DNA of 60,000 nt, from NCBI RefSeq assembly GCF_910592395.1, contig NC_088310.1, positions 17,989,501 through 18,049,500 of the forward strand, in the 5' to 3' direction. A model generated the notes under the pieces. That model was not told the origin of the DNA. It did not search any database and saw only the letters and a program-made list of their open reading frames with translations. Below are positions 14,601 through 26,600 of this stretch, piece by piece. The number at the start of each line of letters is the position of its first letter. Within the stretch, counting starts at the first letter, position 1. A program made the translations under genes and the position numbers. The DNA comes from Lineus longissimus (Eukaryota > Nemertea > Pilidiophora > Heteronemertea > Lineidae).

Positions 14601-17600
14601 TCTATATCTGACAGATTTCTTGGTAAAGATAGAACTGTTTTTGACACATCAATCGGAACATTGACTACATTGCCTCGGACCGTTTTTTGTCCACCAACAG
14701 GAAGTTCCCTCATTTGCATGAATGGAATGCGCAGTGATATTAGCCTTTCTTCCAACTGGTGCAAGTCTAGTTCTGGAGGTTTGTCTTTTACTTTGAACGC
14801 CATGTTATTTTTTATAGACAACTTCGGGACTTTTCCTTTATTAATGGAATCTCTGCAAGTTCTACACATCCATTCAATGTTACTGACTGAAGTATAGCTG
14901 GTCAGACATTCAGATAAGAGATCTTGTCTATCTGATGGGACATGGACTTTACTTGCATCAATAACAGAATGCTTAAACCATGTTTGATGGCATGAACTAC
15001 ATACATACAGTGGTCCATTACTTATATTTTCATGGAATAACTGAATACTCGTTCGTAGGTTATCTCCTACTCTCTTTTGTCTTTTGGATGCTGTTTCATT
15101 TTGTCGAACACTAGGATACTCTCTTCTCACTTTTCTCTTCAATGTATTTATCGTGGTGACTTTTAATGTAAATTCTGTCCTGTTCATGTTGCGTTTGAAA
15201 CGTTTGTTTTCTCTCTCCATGTACTGATATTGTTCATCACATCTCAATTTTCTCTTACGGGAAACATCTTTATTTTGCTCAATAGAACATACATGTGCAT
15301 TGGCTCGACTACGCTCTTTAATCACTCGTTCCTTAAATTTATATTCGGGATCAGTCCTTTTCATTTGCTTAGTTAGAAGCTCCTTCTGCTTTATTTCTGG
15401 ATGAGCCCTTTTCATTTGCTTAGTAAGAAGCTCCTTTTCCTTTATTTCTGGATCAGCCCTTTTCATTCGCTTAGTTAGAAGCTCCTTTTCCTTTATTTCA
15501 GGATCAGCCCTTTTCATTCGCTTAGTTAGAAGCTCCTTCTTCTTTATTTCAGGATCAGCCCTTTTCATTTGCTTAGTTAGAAGCTCCTTTTTCTTCATTT
15601 CAGGATCAGCCCTTTTCATTCGCTTACTTAGAAGCTCCTTTTCCTTTATTTCTGGATCAGTCCTTTTCATTTGCTTAGTTAGAAGCTCCTTTTTCTTTAT
15701 TTCTGGATTAGCCCTTTTCATTCGCTTAGTTAGAAGCTCCTTCATCTTTATTTCAGGATCAGCCCTTTTCATTTGCTTAGTTAGAAGCTCCTTTTTCTTC
15801 ATTTCAGGATCAGCCCTTTTCATTCGCTTACTTAGAAGCTCCTTTTCCTTTATTTCTGGATCAGTCCTTTTCATTTGCTTAGTTAGAAGCTCCTTTTTCT
15901 TTATTTCTGGATTAGCCCTTTTCATTCGCTTAGTTAGAAGCTCCTTCTTCTTTATTTCAGGATCAGCCCTTTTCATTCGCTTAGTTAGAAGCTCCTTCAT
16001 CTTTATTTCAGGATCAGCCCTTTTCATTTGCTTAGTTAGAAGCTCCTTTTTCTTCATTTCAGGATCAGCCCTTTTCATTCGCTTACTTAGAAGCTCCTTT
16101 TCCTTTATTTCTGGATTAGCCCTTTTCATTCGCTTAGTTAGAAGCTCCTTTTCCTTTATTTCTGGATTAGCCCTTTTCATTCGCTTAGTTAGACGCTCCT
16201 TTTTCTTTATTTCTGGATCAGCCCTTTTCAATCGCTTAGTTAGAAGCTCCTTTTCCTTTATTTCTGGATTAGCCCTTTTCATTTGCTTAGTTCGAAGCTC
16301 CTTTTCCTTTATTTCTGGATAAGCCCTTTTCATTCGCTTGGTTAGAAGCTCCTTTTCCTTTATTTCTGGATCAGCCCTTTTCATTCGCTTAGTTAGAAGC
16401 TCCTTTTCCTTTATTGCTGGATCAGCTCTTTTCATTTGCTTAGTTAGAAGCTCCTTTTCCTTTATTTCTGGATCAGCCCTTTTCATTTGCTTCTGAAGAA
16501 GTTCCTTTGCCTGATAGTCTATATTTTTGCGAAGTTTCTGTTTACTTGGTGTTCCTAGTATTCGTTCCTTTTCTTGGAAGAGTGGATTAGTCCTTTTCAT
16601 TTGCTTCTGATAAAGTTCCTTGTTCTTATATTCAGTGTTAGTACGAAGAGAGTGTTTATTTGTCCTATCATTCAATTTTTCATTTGCTTTGTATAACTCA
16701 TCCTTTCTTTTTCGTTGCATCAGTGTTTTCATGTACTCATGTCTAGTAAGTTTCTCCTTCTGATCCGTTATGTATGTTGTTAAATTGCAATGGTAATTGT
16801 GTGATGTAGAAGTGGCTGGCTGGGGATCATGTTGGCTTGTGGAAGATTCATCAGAAATGCCATGTTGTATTGTTGACCTCTTTTCTCCCAGGGCAAATGC
16901 TTTTGATGACATTAATTTCAATCTGAAATAGGTTATTTCAATGTTGTTTGTGTCAGAAATGCTACAACCAAGGTTAATGACATAGTTAGCAACAAAATTC
17001 ACAACGTCAGATTCTTGTTGAAACTGTAGGCATACTGATGTACCATCTGGTGTTACTTCACCATTTATATTTCTACTATGGGAATCAAACAAGAAATAAC
17101 GACCGGACACACAAATCAAGGCCACAGCGTTCCCTTGAATGATCAGAATGGAAAATCCCATTGGGAAAAGTTTCTGAACAGCATGCCGTAACTGTATATA
17201 TGGCGTCCCGTCATCATCAAGAAGTAAACTATTTTCAAGTAAAAGCACACTTTTAGTTGCACCAAGTGGTTTTAAACTGAAGAAATGTTTGTTAGAGAAT
17301 TCAATATAGGGGTGAATCTGATCTATAGCTATATAGCCAGCGATATTCCATTTCTGATACAACTGATCTCCTTGCAGTAGAATATCATCTAGATCATTAG
17401 ATGTCCACAAAAGAGGTGCTTTAACATATGAAAAGGCCAATGCTTTGACACAGTTACAAATACACTGTTTGCCAATCGACTCGCCACGAAACCTTGTCAC
17501 ATCACCCTGATGGAAATGACCTTGAACTGCTTTCATTATTGTAAACTGGCAAGGTCCTGGATTACTCTCTACATCACCAGCCAACTTTAATCTTTCAAAG

Positions 17601-20600
17601 TTAGCAAATGAATGATGAAGCAGTACATTTTCCAAGATCCAGAATGAAAAATAATATTCACATGTGCTTTGTACAGAAGAGTAATAGGTATTCAATATTA
17701 TGTCTTCAACAGACAAATCAGCACTTCTGGACTTGTGCTTTACAGTCATTTCATCAAACCAAATGTTGTACCCATAAAGTTCTGTGACACTGTAAAAATC
17801 TTGAACATTGTTTAAGAGAGGAGTCGTATGTTTGCAACCACACTGAGGGGCGTCCTTGTCCTTTTTTGTTATTGCTCTTGAAAAGAAACAACCCACAGCT
17901 GACCGGTACTGTTCAAGAGAGATCATGATGTTGTGGTAATAGAGCGATTTGGGACAGTGTGATAGATGTTATTCAAATTGTTGTACTTTGCTTGTCTTTA
18001 GCAAGATGAAATTTTGTAATCTTTGTTATGTATGGAAAGCACAAATGTAGTAGGCAAACAATCACACAATGTAGTTTTCAGGAGCAACTGTGGTTGTTGT
18101 CAAGGGCAGCGGACTTCAGGACTTGAAGAACTGTCACCAGTATTGTCTGAACAGCAACTGGATTCAAAATCAATAAGGACTTATTTTCCTGGAAGTATTA
18201 TAGACAAACCTTGTGGCACAGTTTTTCTGAATGTAACTACTAGGGATGCGTACAGCCTTCACAGAATGTGCCTGAGGAACCTCACTCTGGTGGACCAACT
18301 TCAGGACTGACAAGGGCAGGCGTACTTAGTAGACTGAATGAGACAAAGTATTTTCTAGAACCAAGACGAATTCTACTGTTTTGTCTCAAAATCTAATGCA
18401 TGCAATCACGGATATGAAGAAAACAGACGAAGAAAAGCACTGTGGTACTTGCTTTTCAGCAATTTATCACTTTAAATCAATCAATTACAGTTCAGTCAAT
18501 TCAGTACGATCTACAACCTACAATGTATAATGTAGCAAATTGTGCAGTGAAAGTGTTGAAGATATAGGAACGAGGTAGATGTTTACGAATACAATGATAG
18601 TTACGAATTGAAGGTTTCAGATGGGAGGAGTTGTTGATAGACAGACAGCACAAGTTTGTTTGATGTAGTATGCTAGATAATGTCAATTGATGAGATTTAG
18701 AGGTAGATGGAATAAGGTTTGTTCCAAGGCTTGACCTTGGGATGTATGAAAAGTTTCTTCCAAGGGTTGACCTTGGGATGTATGAAAGGTTTCTTCCAAG
18801 GTTTGATCTTGGGATGTATGAAAGGTTTCTTCCAAGGCTTGGCCCTGGGATGTATGAAAGGTTTCTTCCAAGGCTTGGCCCTGGGACGTATGAAAGGTTT
18901 CTTCCAAGGCTTGACCTTGGGATGTATGAAAAGTTTCTTCCAAGGGTTGACCTTGGGATGTATGAAAAGTTTCTTCCAAGGCTTGACCTTGGGAGGTGTG
19001 AAAGGTTTTTTGCAAGGCTGACTCTGAGATGTATAAAAGGTTTCTTCCAAGGCCTGACCTTGGGATGTATGAAAAGTTTCTTCCAAGGCTTGACCTTGGG
19101 ATGTATGAAAGGTTTCTTCCAAGGCTTGGCCCTGGGATGTATGAAAGGTTTCTTCCAAGGCTTGACCTTGGGATGTATGAAAGGTTTCTTCCAAGGTTTG
19201 ACCTTGGGATGTATGAAAGGTTTCTTCCAAGGCTTGGCCCTGGGATGTATGAAAGGTTTCTTCCAAGGCTTGGCCCTGGGATGTATGAAAGGTTTCTTCC
19301 AAGGCTTGACCTTGGGATGTATGAAAGGTTTCTTCCAAGGTTTGACCTTGGGATGTATGAAAGGTTTCTTCCAAGGCTTGGCCCTGGGATGTATGAAAGG
19401 TTTCTTCCAAGGCTTGGCCCTGGGACGTATGAGAAATTTCTTCCAAGGCTTGACCTTGGGATATACGGTTTCTTTGAAAGGTTGGCCTAGGGATTTGTGG
19501 CCGGTTTTGTCCCAAGGCTTCACCTCGGGATTTTTGAATGATAGTTTTGTCCGAGGCCGTTGACCGTGGAATGTATACGTTTCCTTTGACTTTTTGGGTC
19601 TTTTATTGTGGCTTGAGCATCTACTTTGCCAGTCTGGTCCACTTTGTACTGGAAAAAGATCAAGAGAACCTCAAGGATACTTCAAGCCAATCAATCTGAA
19701 TCAAGGTCATAATAAGCTCTGCGGTATTCAAACATTGTGTTAATCAGACGAATGGAATTGAGCCATAAGGAAATATTCTGCTACCAGGCTTTTCCTTAAT
19801 ATCTGCTTCAATTCAACTTCGTCATTTTAAAATCCTGTCACAATGCTAGTCGTATCACACACAATCTAAGAACTGTGAATCAATGTGAGTACAATGAATC
19901 CAACAAATATTAGAGTGAACTGACTTTGAACTGAGAGAAAGTGCTAAGCAAGCAAGGTGAGATTCCTAAGGATATCTGGAGAAGGTAAAGGAATCTTTGT
20001 AGAAAGTCCCAGCATTCTATTTGATTCAGAACTCTGCTTTGATTGCAACTGCATTAGAAATAGTGACTTTGCACGAAGATATGTTTCCTGTGCTAAATGC
20101 AGTGGAATGGAGTGCAGAAAAGTTATGTCATGAATGATCTCACGTATGAACTCTTTGCTTGCTGCCATCAGACCTTGACTCTCAAACATATTAAAGTGTG
20201 TACCAATTTTGTGTAGAAAAAATCTCCCATGCTGTTACATATTGCCTTATTTTGGAGTGGTTGTGGTTAATTCTAACTTTGGAATGGAATAGAATGCTGG
20301 CATGCCTGGGGTTGTGTTTGAGGTAGGTATCATGAGCATTATTCACATATCTTGAATATCAGAGCAATCTTCAAGATTTCTTAGCAATGTGGATGAAAGT
20401 ATAGGCGTATAATATTCAACATAGGATCATGAATATGCCAATAATTGAAGGGATAGAGAAGTAGTAGGCATGGTAGGGGGGGAATTTTTTTCATGAGGTC
20501 TTAGCCTCTGTCTATTTGTCTTTTTCACTTTCAAGCTCTGTAGTGTAAGTGTTAGTAGCCCTGAGGGGCCTGTGAATACGAAGTAAAGGGGTAGACCGTT

Positions 20601-23600
20601 CGATTGAATCATGGTGGTCCAATTTAATCATGGTCGGATTAAATGCAAATCCACCTGTACACAATTTCATAGTACAGTTATTAAGCGTAGGAATTTGCTG
20701 AAAGTTGCTATTTATGGTGTATATCAATCTACACAACGGTTATGCTTTTAAGTTTTAATTCAGTGTGTATTTTCGAAACAGGGAATTTTCCTGGTGCTAG
20801 GTACACCCCTGGTATCTTTGGTTTCATAGAATTCAATGGTAAAGAAAAAGTGAGCTGCATGATGCCATTGCCATCGGCATTGGTGAAAGTTTTGTGAAGG
20901 AAATGAACTTTCGATAATTTGGACAAGAACCTGTCGTCCCATCTTGACCACCAAGGTTTTTGCATCTTAATACTAGGATTTAAAATTGGATGAATTACAA
21001 AGGAGATTTGGCGATGGAAGATTGGCCAAGTGTGTTTAGGCATTGATATTAAGGCTGGCATGGGAATAGACATGTGCTGCTGGGTACTTGAGCACTGTTG
21101 TATGCATGGCACCCAAAACTCAAGTGTGCTTGGAACATGAAAAAAACAAGAATATCAATGGAATCCTTCATGGGTATTACTGCCCGACTATGTTAAAACG
21201 CAGTAAATACCATGAAGTTCAGGATGCTGTCGTCCAGGAGGCAAATAAAACATTGTGGTGGCTAAATGTCCGAGTAGCTAGCCTTGAGCTTTATCCGTGA
21301 ACAGCGCTTAAGAAATTTACTGAAACTACCCTAGAGATGGTATAGCGTATATTGTGAGAAATAAAGAGGGGCTAAGTTAACTTACCGATATTGGGAAATG
21401 ACCAGTTGTAAGTTGGGTAGACGTTATTGGTACTGGAACGTGTACAACGATAACTGTAGTGAAGAGGCCCGAGTCAGAACCAAGTCAGAACGGCACCGTA
21501 ATCTGATTCTCAATCATTGATTTCCTGATACGAGACGACATGGACAAGCATTCTCCAAAACTGGAGTTAGCCTCTTTTGACCGTACAACGCGTTTTGGCG
21601 GCAGGATTCAAGTAGTCCCGAGCATGTTATTCTTGTATCGTAAATAATCAACGTGCAAATTCAATTATTTCGACAAGAAATGTGTTTTTATGTCAAATTA
21701 TCTTGTGTATATCCTAGTCAGTACAGATAACGGAGTTTTTGTTTTTGGCACTGGGCCAACGTTCACAGCGATTCAGCTGGAAGGAGCCTCTGCGGCAAAC
21801 TCGCACAGTGTCGAAATTAAAATTCAATTTCAGACACTGGAATTGGTAAAATTCCGCCATCTTGGATATCGGCATCCTGAGATTCAGGTGTTTTCAACAC
21901 TGCGTCACCACCACTTCAAACTCCAAAGTCTTATCCAGGCCTAGTAAGTGCCACCTTCTTTCATAAAATGGCTTGTTTTATAAATAAATAACAAAATATG
22001 ATCTTTGTAAATAAAACCCGAGATGTTCTGGTGTGTTTTTACGTGAATTTATTGCAAACTATCAATGCAGCGTAGTGCAGTCATCGTGTTCTCGGGCGTA
22101 GTGGTGATGCGATAGCCTCTTTGCAATTGTAAAGATTCTTTACATTTCCACATGCGCGGTACTGCTTTTGAAGATGGTGGCAATTTAGCAGTGCTAGAGC
22201 CGTTGTTTAGGAACGACATCAGCGCCTCTAATGTCAAGATTGCCTCGGAAGGGTCCAGGACAGATTGCCGCGAAAATTTATAAATAGCTTGGAAAACACC
22301 ATGTTGACGTCTTCACGGAATTACCATATCTCCCGCCTTTTCAGTTGCAATATTCTTCGAAGTCCGAAAGTTGTGCTACTCTATACCGAGCATTATTTGC
22401 GCATTTTACTGGAAAATGCTTGGAATAAAAAAACTTTATTTTTGTATTCTTAATATAATATTCGCGTAGAATATCTTTCGTTACGAAAGAAGGGAAATAG
22501 CATGCATTTGTATTCAATGTATCAAGGAATTCTGAATTTCTTTATCTGATACGTGTTTGTTGTTACAAAACAAAACTTTTTTACTCCAAAAGTTTTTCCG
22601 TAAATATAACCGTTACGACTGGGCACCTACTAGCACCACTGTCGGACTTTCAAAATTCCAGCACTGCACTTGCTTGTGACGTCATCACAGTGTTTCATCA
22701 CAATGGTAGAGGTGACAGAGTCAGGGTTAATAACACATTATCCAACCTGACCCAACCAGGCTATGTAAACTCAGGAGTACCCCAGGGATCAATACTGGGG
22801 CCTCTAATGTTTCTCATTTACATTAATGATTTAAGTGAATATGTTAGGAACTGTACCTTGTATATCTATGCCGATGACTGCTCACTATTTCTGGCAGTAA
22901 GCTACGCAGAGGACATCAATCTGTCAACAAAATTAATTCAGGAAGACCTTCACAGTCTTCTTGCATGGTCGAAAAGATGGAAGCTAGACTTCAAAGCTGA
23001 GAAAAGCAAGGAGGTTATTTACCACTCACCTCGTCGTAAGGTCCCCAACTTTGGCTATCTTGAACTAAATGGGAGTGTTATCCCCCGTGGCCAGTCTCAC
23101 AAACATCTTGGTATCATACTGGATGAAACACTGTCGTTTGAGCATCACATTTTGTATGTCGTGGGTAAATGTAACAACTTATTGAACCCATTTAAAACTT
23201 TGCAGGGTTCACTACAGTCCAAACACCTCGAGAAGCTTTATTTCTCATTCATATTACCTCACTTGGAGTATGGTTCTGTCATTTTTGACTCGGCAAACAT
23301 CACTTTACTATCTAGACTCGATAAGGTTCATTATCGGGCTGCCCTGATTGTAAGTGGTTGCATATGGGGCACTAATACCACCAATGTTCTTGACTGTCTG
23401 GGCTGGGTGACCCTTGGAAGGCGGAGAACGGAGAAAAAGTTAATCCTGATGTACGATGTTGAACATAACAATATACCCACTTACGTTCACAATGAATTTG
23501 TTCAGTATCGAAACCCCGTCTTTGACGGGCGTCTTAGAAATCGCAGAACCTACAATCTTCCTAGAAACATGTCGCAGAATCTCACAAAATCCACAATACC

Positions 23601-26600
23601 CAGCTCAATTAGGCACTGGTCTTCCCTTCCAATAGATGTCCAAACTCGTTACTCTCGAAACTCTTTCAAATACCACTTAAGACTATTCCTAGGCAGGAAT
23701 CAAATGTCCATGGCTACGCCCAAACTAAACCTACCCCGTCAAGCTGCAATCGTTTTGAATAGGACCAGATGTGACCTTATATTCAAAAACCACCTGTTTT
23801 CTCATAACTTTGTAAATGTTAACGACCCTTACTGTAAATGCGGACACAAGGCGCAAACCACACGCCACCTCTTCTTCAATTGCCCTCTTGCCGACATGCT
23901 CAGGGTTGATCTTTTTGATGACCTGAATACGCTGCCATCATTCACCTTTATATTCTACAACCTTTACCGAGAAGACAGGCTGCAGTTGTTATTGAATGGC
24001 CATTACAGATTGTCTATTGTAGACAATATCTTTATCGTTACTAGAGTCAGCACCTTTATTGCTGAACTCGCCATTCTTTAACTTATGAAGCCTGTTTTCA
24101 ATTATCATATCCTTGTTTGTTTAATTCTTCTCTGCCATCATTCACTTTTCTCTATGTAATAATAACCAGGGCTAATAATGCTTGATAGCCTAGCCCTGGG
24201 ATTCATCTGTATGTTACAATATTATTGAAAGTAATAAAATTATTTCAAAAACAAACAAACAAACAGTGTTTCCAAAGCTATTTATAAGTTTCCCGAAGTA
24301 TTTTAAAATTTTCGCGGCAATGTGTCCTGGACCTGCTTCTCTAGTGTCTTCCGATTGCCTCTGCGGATGTCAGATTGCTTTATTGGCAATCAGCCGTTTC
24401 GCACCGTCGCCGTACTGACCTAAATTGACAAATATGGTATTAGTGACATGATTTAGGTGACTACACTGACGGTGCGGAAAAGAGTGTCTTAAAGCTGACA
24501 TGCATGGATAAAACTCCAGCGGCTAAGTTACAAAACACAATGCTCTACTACCAAACGTCCAATACTACTTGAAACACGATATACACCCAGCGAGAGGTTT
24601 CGCTTGACTGCACAAACAAGAAGTTCATCGACGAGACAGGTCAGAGGCGATCCGGTGAAAAGGAAAAAATGAAAAATAATTCTGCTTGCGCGGGTTCGAA
24701 GACGAGACCTCCAGCCCTTCATCCTTACCGTCTTCCCCACAGGAGCACGAAGCCGCTGCTGAAGATAAAATAACTAGATTCATGAACGGCAAAGAACAAG
24801 ACAACCTGCGATGATTATAGGACCACGTGCCTGTTTCTTTCGAGTTTTTAAGATGCGAAGATTTTGCCCCAGCCTTTGCTATCATCAAAACCATGCGTGC
24901 TTTCAGGACCTTGCTGATGAAAAGGCATTTTACTTTGTATTACTTTCGCGCGAGGTCGCAAGGGGAATACATGTATAGTCATACATGTGAACTGATGTCT
25001 ATGCGGAGATTCCACACCCAGCCCTCTGTTAGTGAATACGGTAGCGCCATTGCGGCCTGCTGGTGGTCTATGGAGGATGGGCGTTTAACTTAGTCTTTTG
25101 TTACTTGACCGCTAGGGTTTTTATGCATGCATCGTCAGTTTTAACCCGGGGTTTTAACATTTGACTCGTTGGCATGGTTGTGGTTGTCTTCTGGCTACCG
25201 CAGTCAATCCTATACAATTTCCCAATATCAAGGATGACGGATGCCGCAATCCGAACAGACTGGGTTGGAGTCTAGTTTTAAGCGGGTATATAGAGAAAGT
25301 TTCACATCCTATATAGAAGTGCGAGAAAGGGATTCTGTAATTGCGATTTATGAGACGTGAGATTTGTGACATGTTGGTTAGGAGTGCTTTTAATCATCTT
25401 GTACGTTTTTCCAGAGAAATGTTTGTTGTCATATTAGAAAACCGCGTTTTTCATTATTTTTAGGACGGACAAGTTCTGGCGCGAAAGAGGTTTCCCGCCA
25501 CGTCAGTGCACGCGGAAGTCCAAGTTCAGGTCACCGCGCAATTTGATGATGGAAACGATTTATTCTTATGGGAAAACGCAGAGTTTTTGTCAGTTGTTTC
25601 TCTCATAAAACGCATTGATAAAGTGATATGGAATTCGGTTTCTTCAGTAATCCACTGCACCCGGTAGCTGTGCCGACACTGATGGAACGATGATAGTCGA
25701 ACTCGCACAGTGCCGAAATTAAAATTCTATTTCAGACACTGGAATTGGTCAAATTCCGCCATCTTGCATGTCGGGATCGTGAGATTTGAGCGGAGACAAG
25801 ACCACTAATGAATATTCATAGGTTGGAGGGTCGAGGCCTATCAATTAGACGAGTGCATGTTTTTTACTCTCAAGTACATATTTGGAGAGGTATTGAAAAA
25901 ATATTTGCTGTGGCAAGTCTACAGATATAAAGAAATTATTTGATGAAAAAATTAATTTCGAATTTTGCTAATTGGGTAATAGGGGGCGTGTTTTGAGTTT
26001 TTTCTGCCAGTTGGCTGAAAACAGTGGAAATATCAAAGTCTGTCTAATTTGTCGATTATAAAAAAATTTCCGTGGTCAATCACCAATTTCCATCGCACCA
26101 GTTACTCGCAAGACTAACCCGTATATCATATCCGAATTTCAGTTTCACTACTTGACGCGTTCTTTGATGCGTCGCGGTCAAACATTGACAATTTAACTGC
26201 TAAAAGGCTTAAAAAATCAATTGTGGTCTTGTCTCAGCGGGCAAAACGGCCTGGATACTGCGCTGTATAAGACGCATCGTTATTCAGGTGTTTTCAATAC
26301 TTCACACTCTAAAGTTTTATCCAGCCCTAGTAAGTGCCACCTTCTTTCGTAAAATGGCTTGTTCTATCAATAAATAACAAAATATGATGTTCGTAAATAA
26401 AACCTGAGATGTTCTGGTGTGTTCTTATGTGAATTTATTGAAAACTATCAGTGCCGCGTGTTCTCAGGCGTAGTGGTGATGCGATAGGCTCTTTGCAATT
26501 GTAAAGATTCTAGACATTTCCACATCCGCGGCACTGCTTTTCAAGATGGTGGCAACTGACCAGTTCTAGAGGCGTTGTAAGGAACGAAATTAGCGCCTGT

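Larger units (their letters stand above)
8755..17950 (-). mobile_element. Helitron of the Helentron/Helitron2 type, boundaries approximate
   Basis: The element is defined by its 3006-codon Rep-helicase-endonuclease frame. Its 3' end in element orientation must lie between the stop codon (8906) and hydantoinase exon 5 (8623). A perfect 7-bp stem with 2-base loop, AATGGCCAGGGCCATT at 8755-8770, is a candidate terminal hairpin. I could not find a matching 5' terminus, which may lie anywhere from 17.95 to about 21.7 kb. No CTRR end is evident, as expected for Helentrons, which have other terminal structures. The insertion is in intron 4 of the host gene, on the same strand. Confidence 0.75.

Noticed and set aside
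18719-19475. CRISPR-like array of 36-bp direct repeats
   Set aside because: Units are contiguous with no unique spacers, and the window is clearly animal genomic DNA.
18501-19563. Several long frames (up to 340 codons) on both strands
   Set aside because: They translate the 36-bp minisatellite. With a 12-codon unit free of stops, five frames stay open by construction. No non-repetitive protein-like part is attached.
20729-21112. 127-codon minus-strand frame as a firm gene
   Set aside because: Composition is somewhat protein-like but there is no recognised family, no supported splice sites and no promoter; kept only as a low-confidence note.
17926-21700. A Helentron 5' terminus
   Set aside because: No TC start, poly-T end or inverted repeat matching the 3' side could be demonstrated, so no boundary is claimed.
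22690-22696. ATG as the start of the 463-codon RT frame
   Set aside because: It lies in the target site duplication outside the element; the RT frame begins by truncation within the domain.
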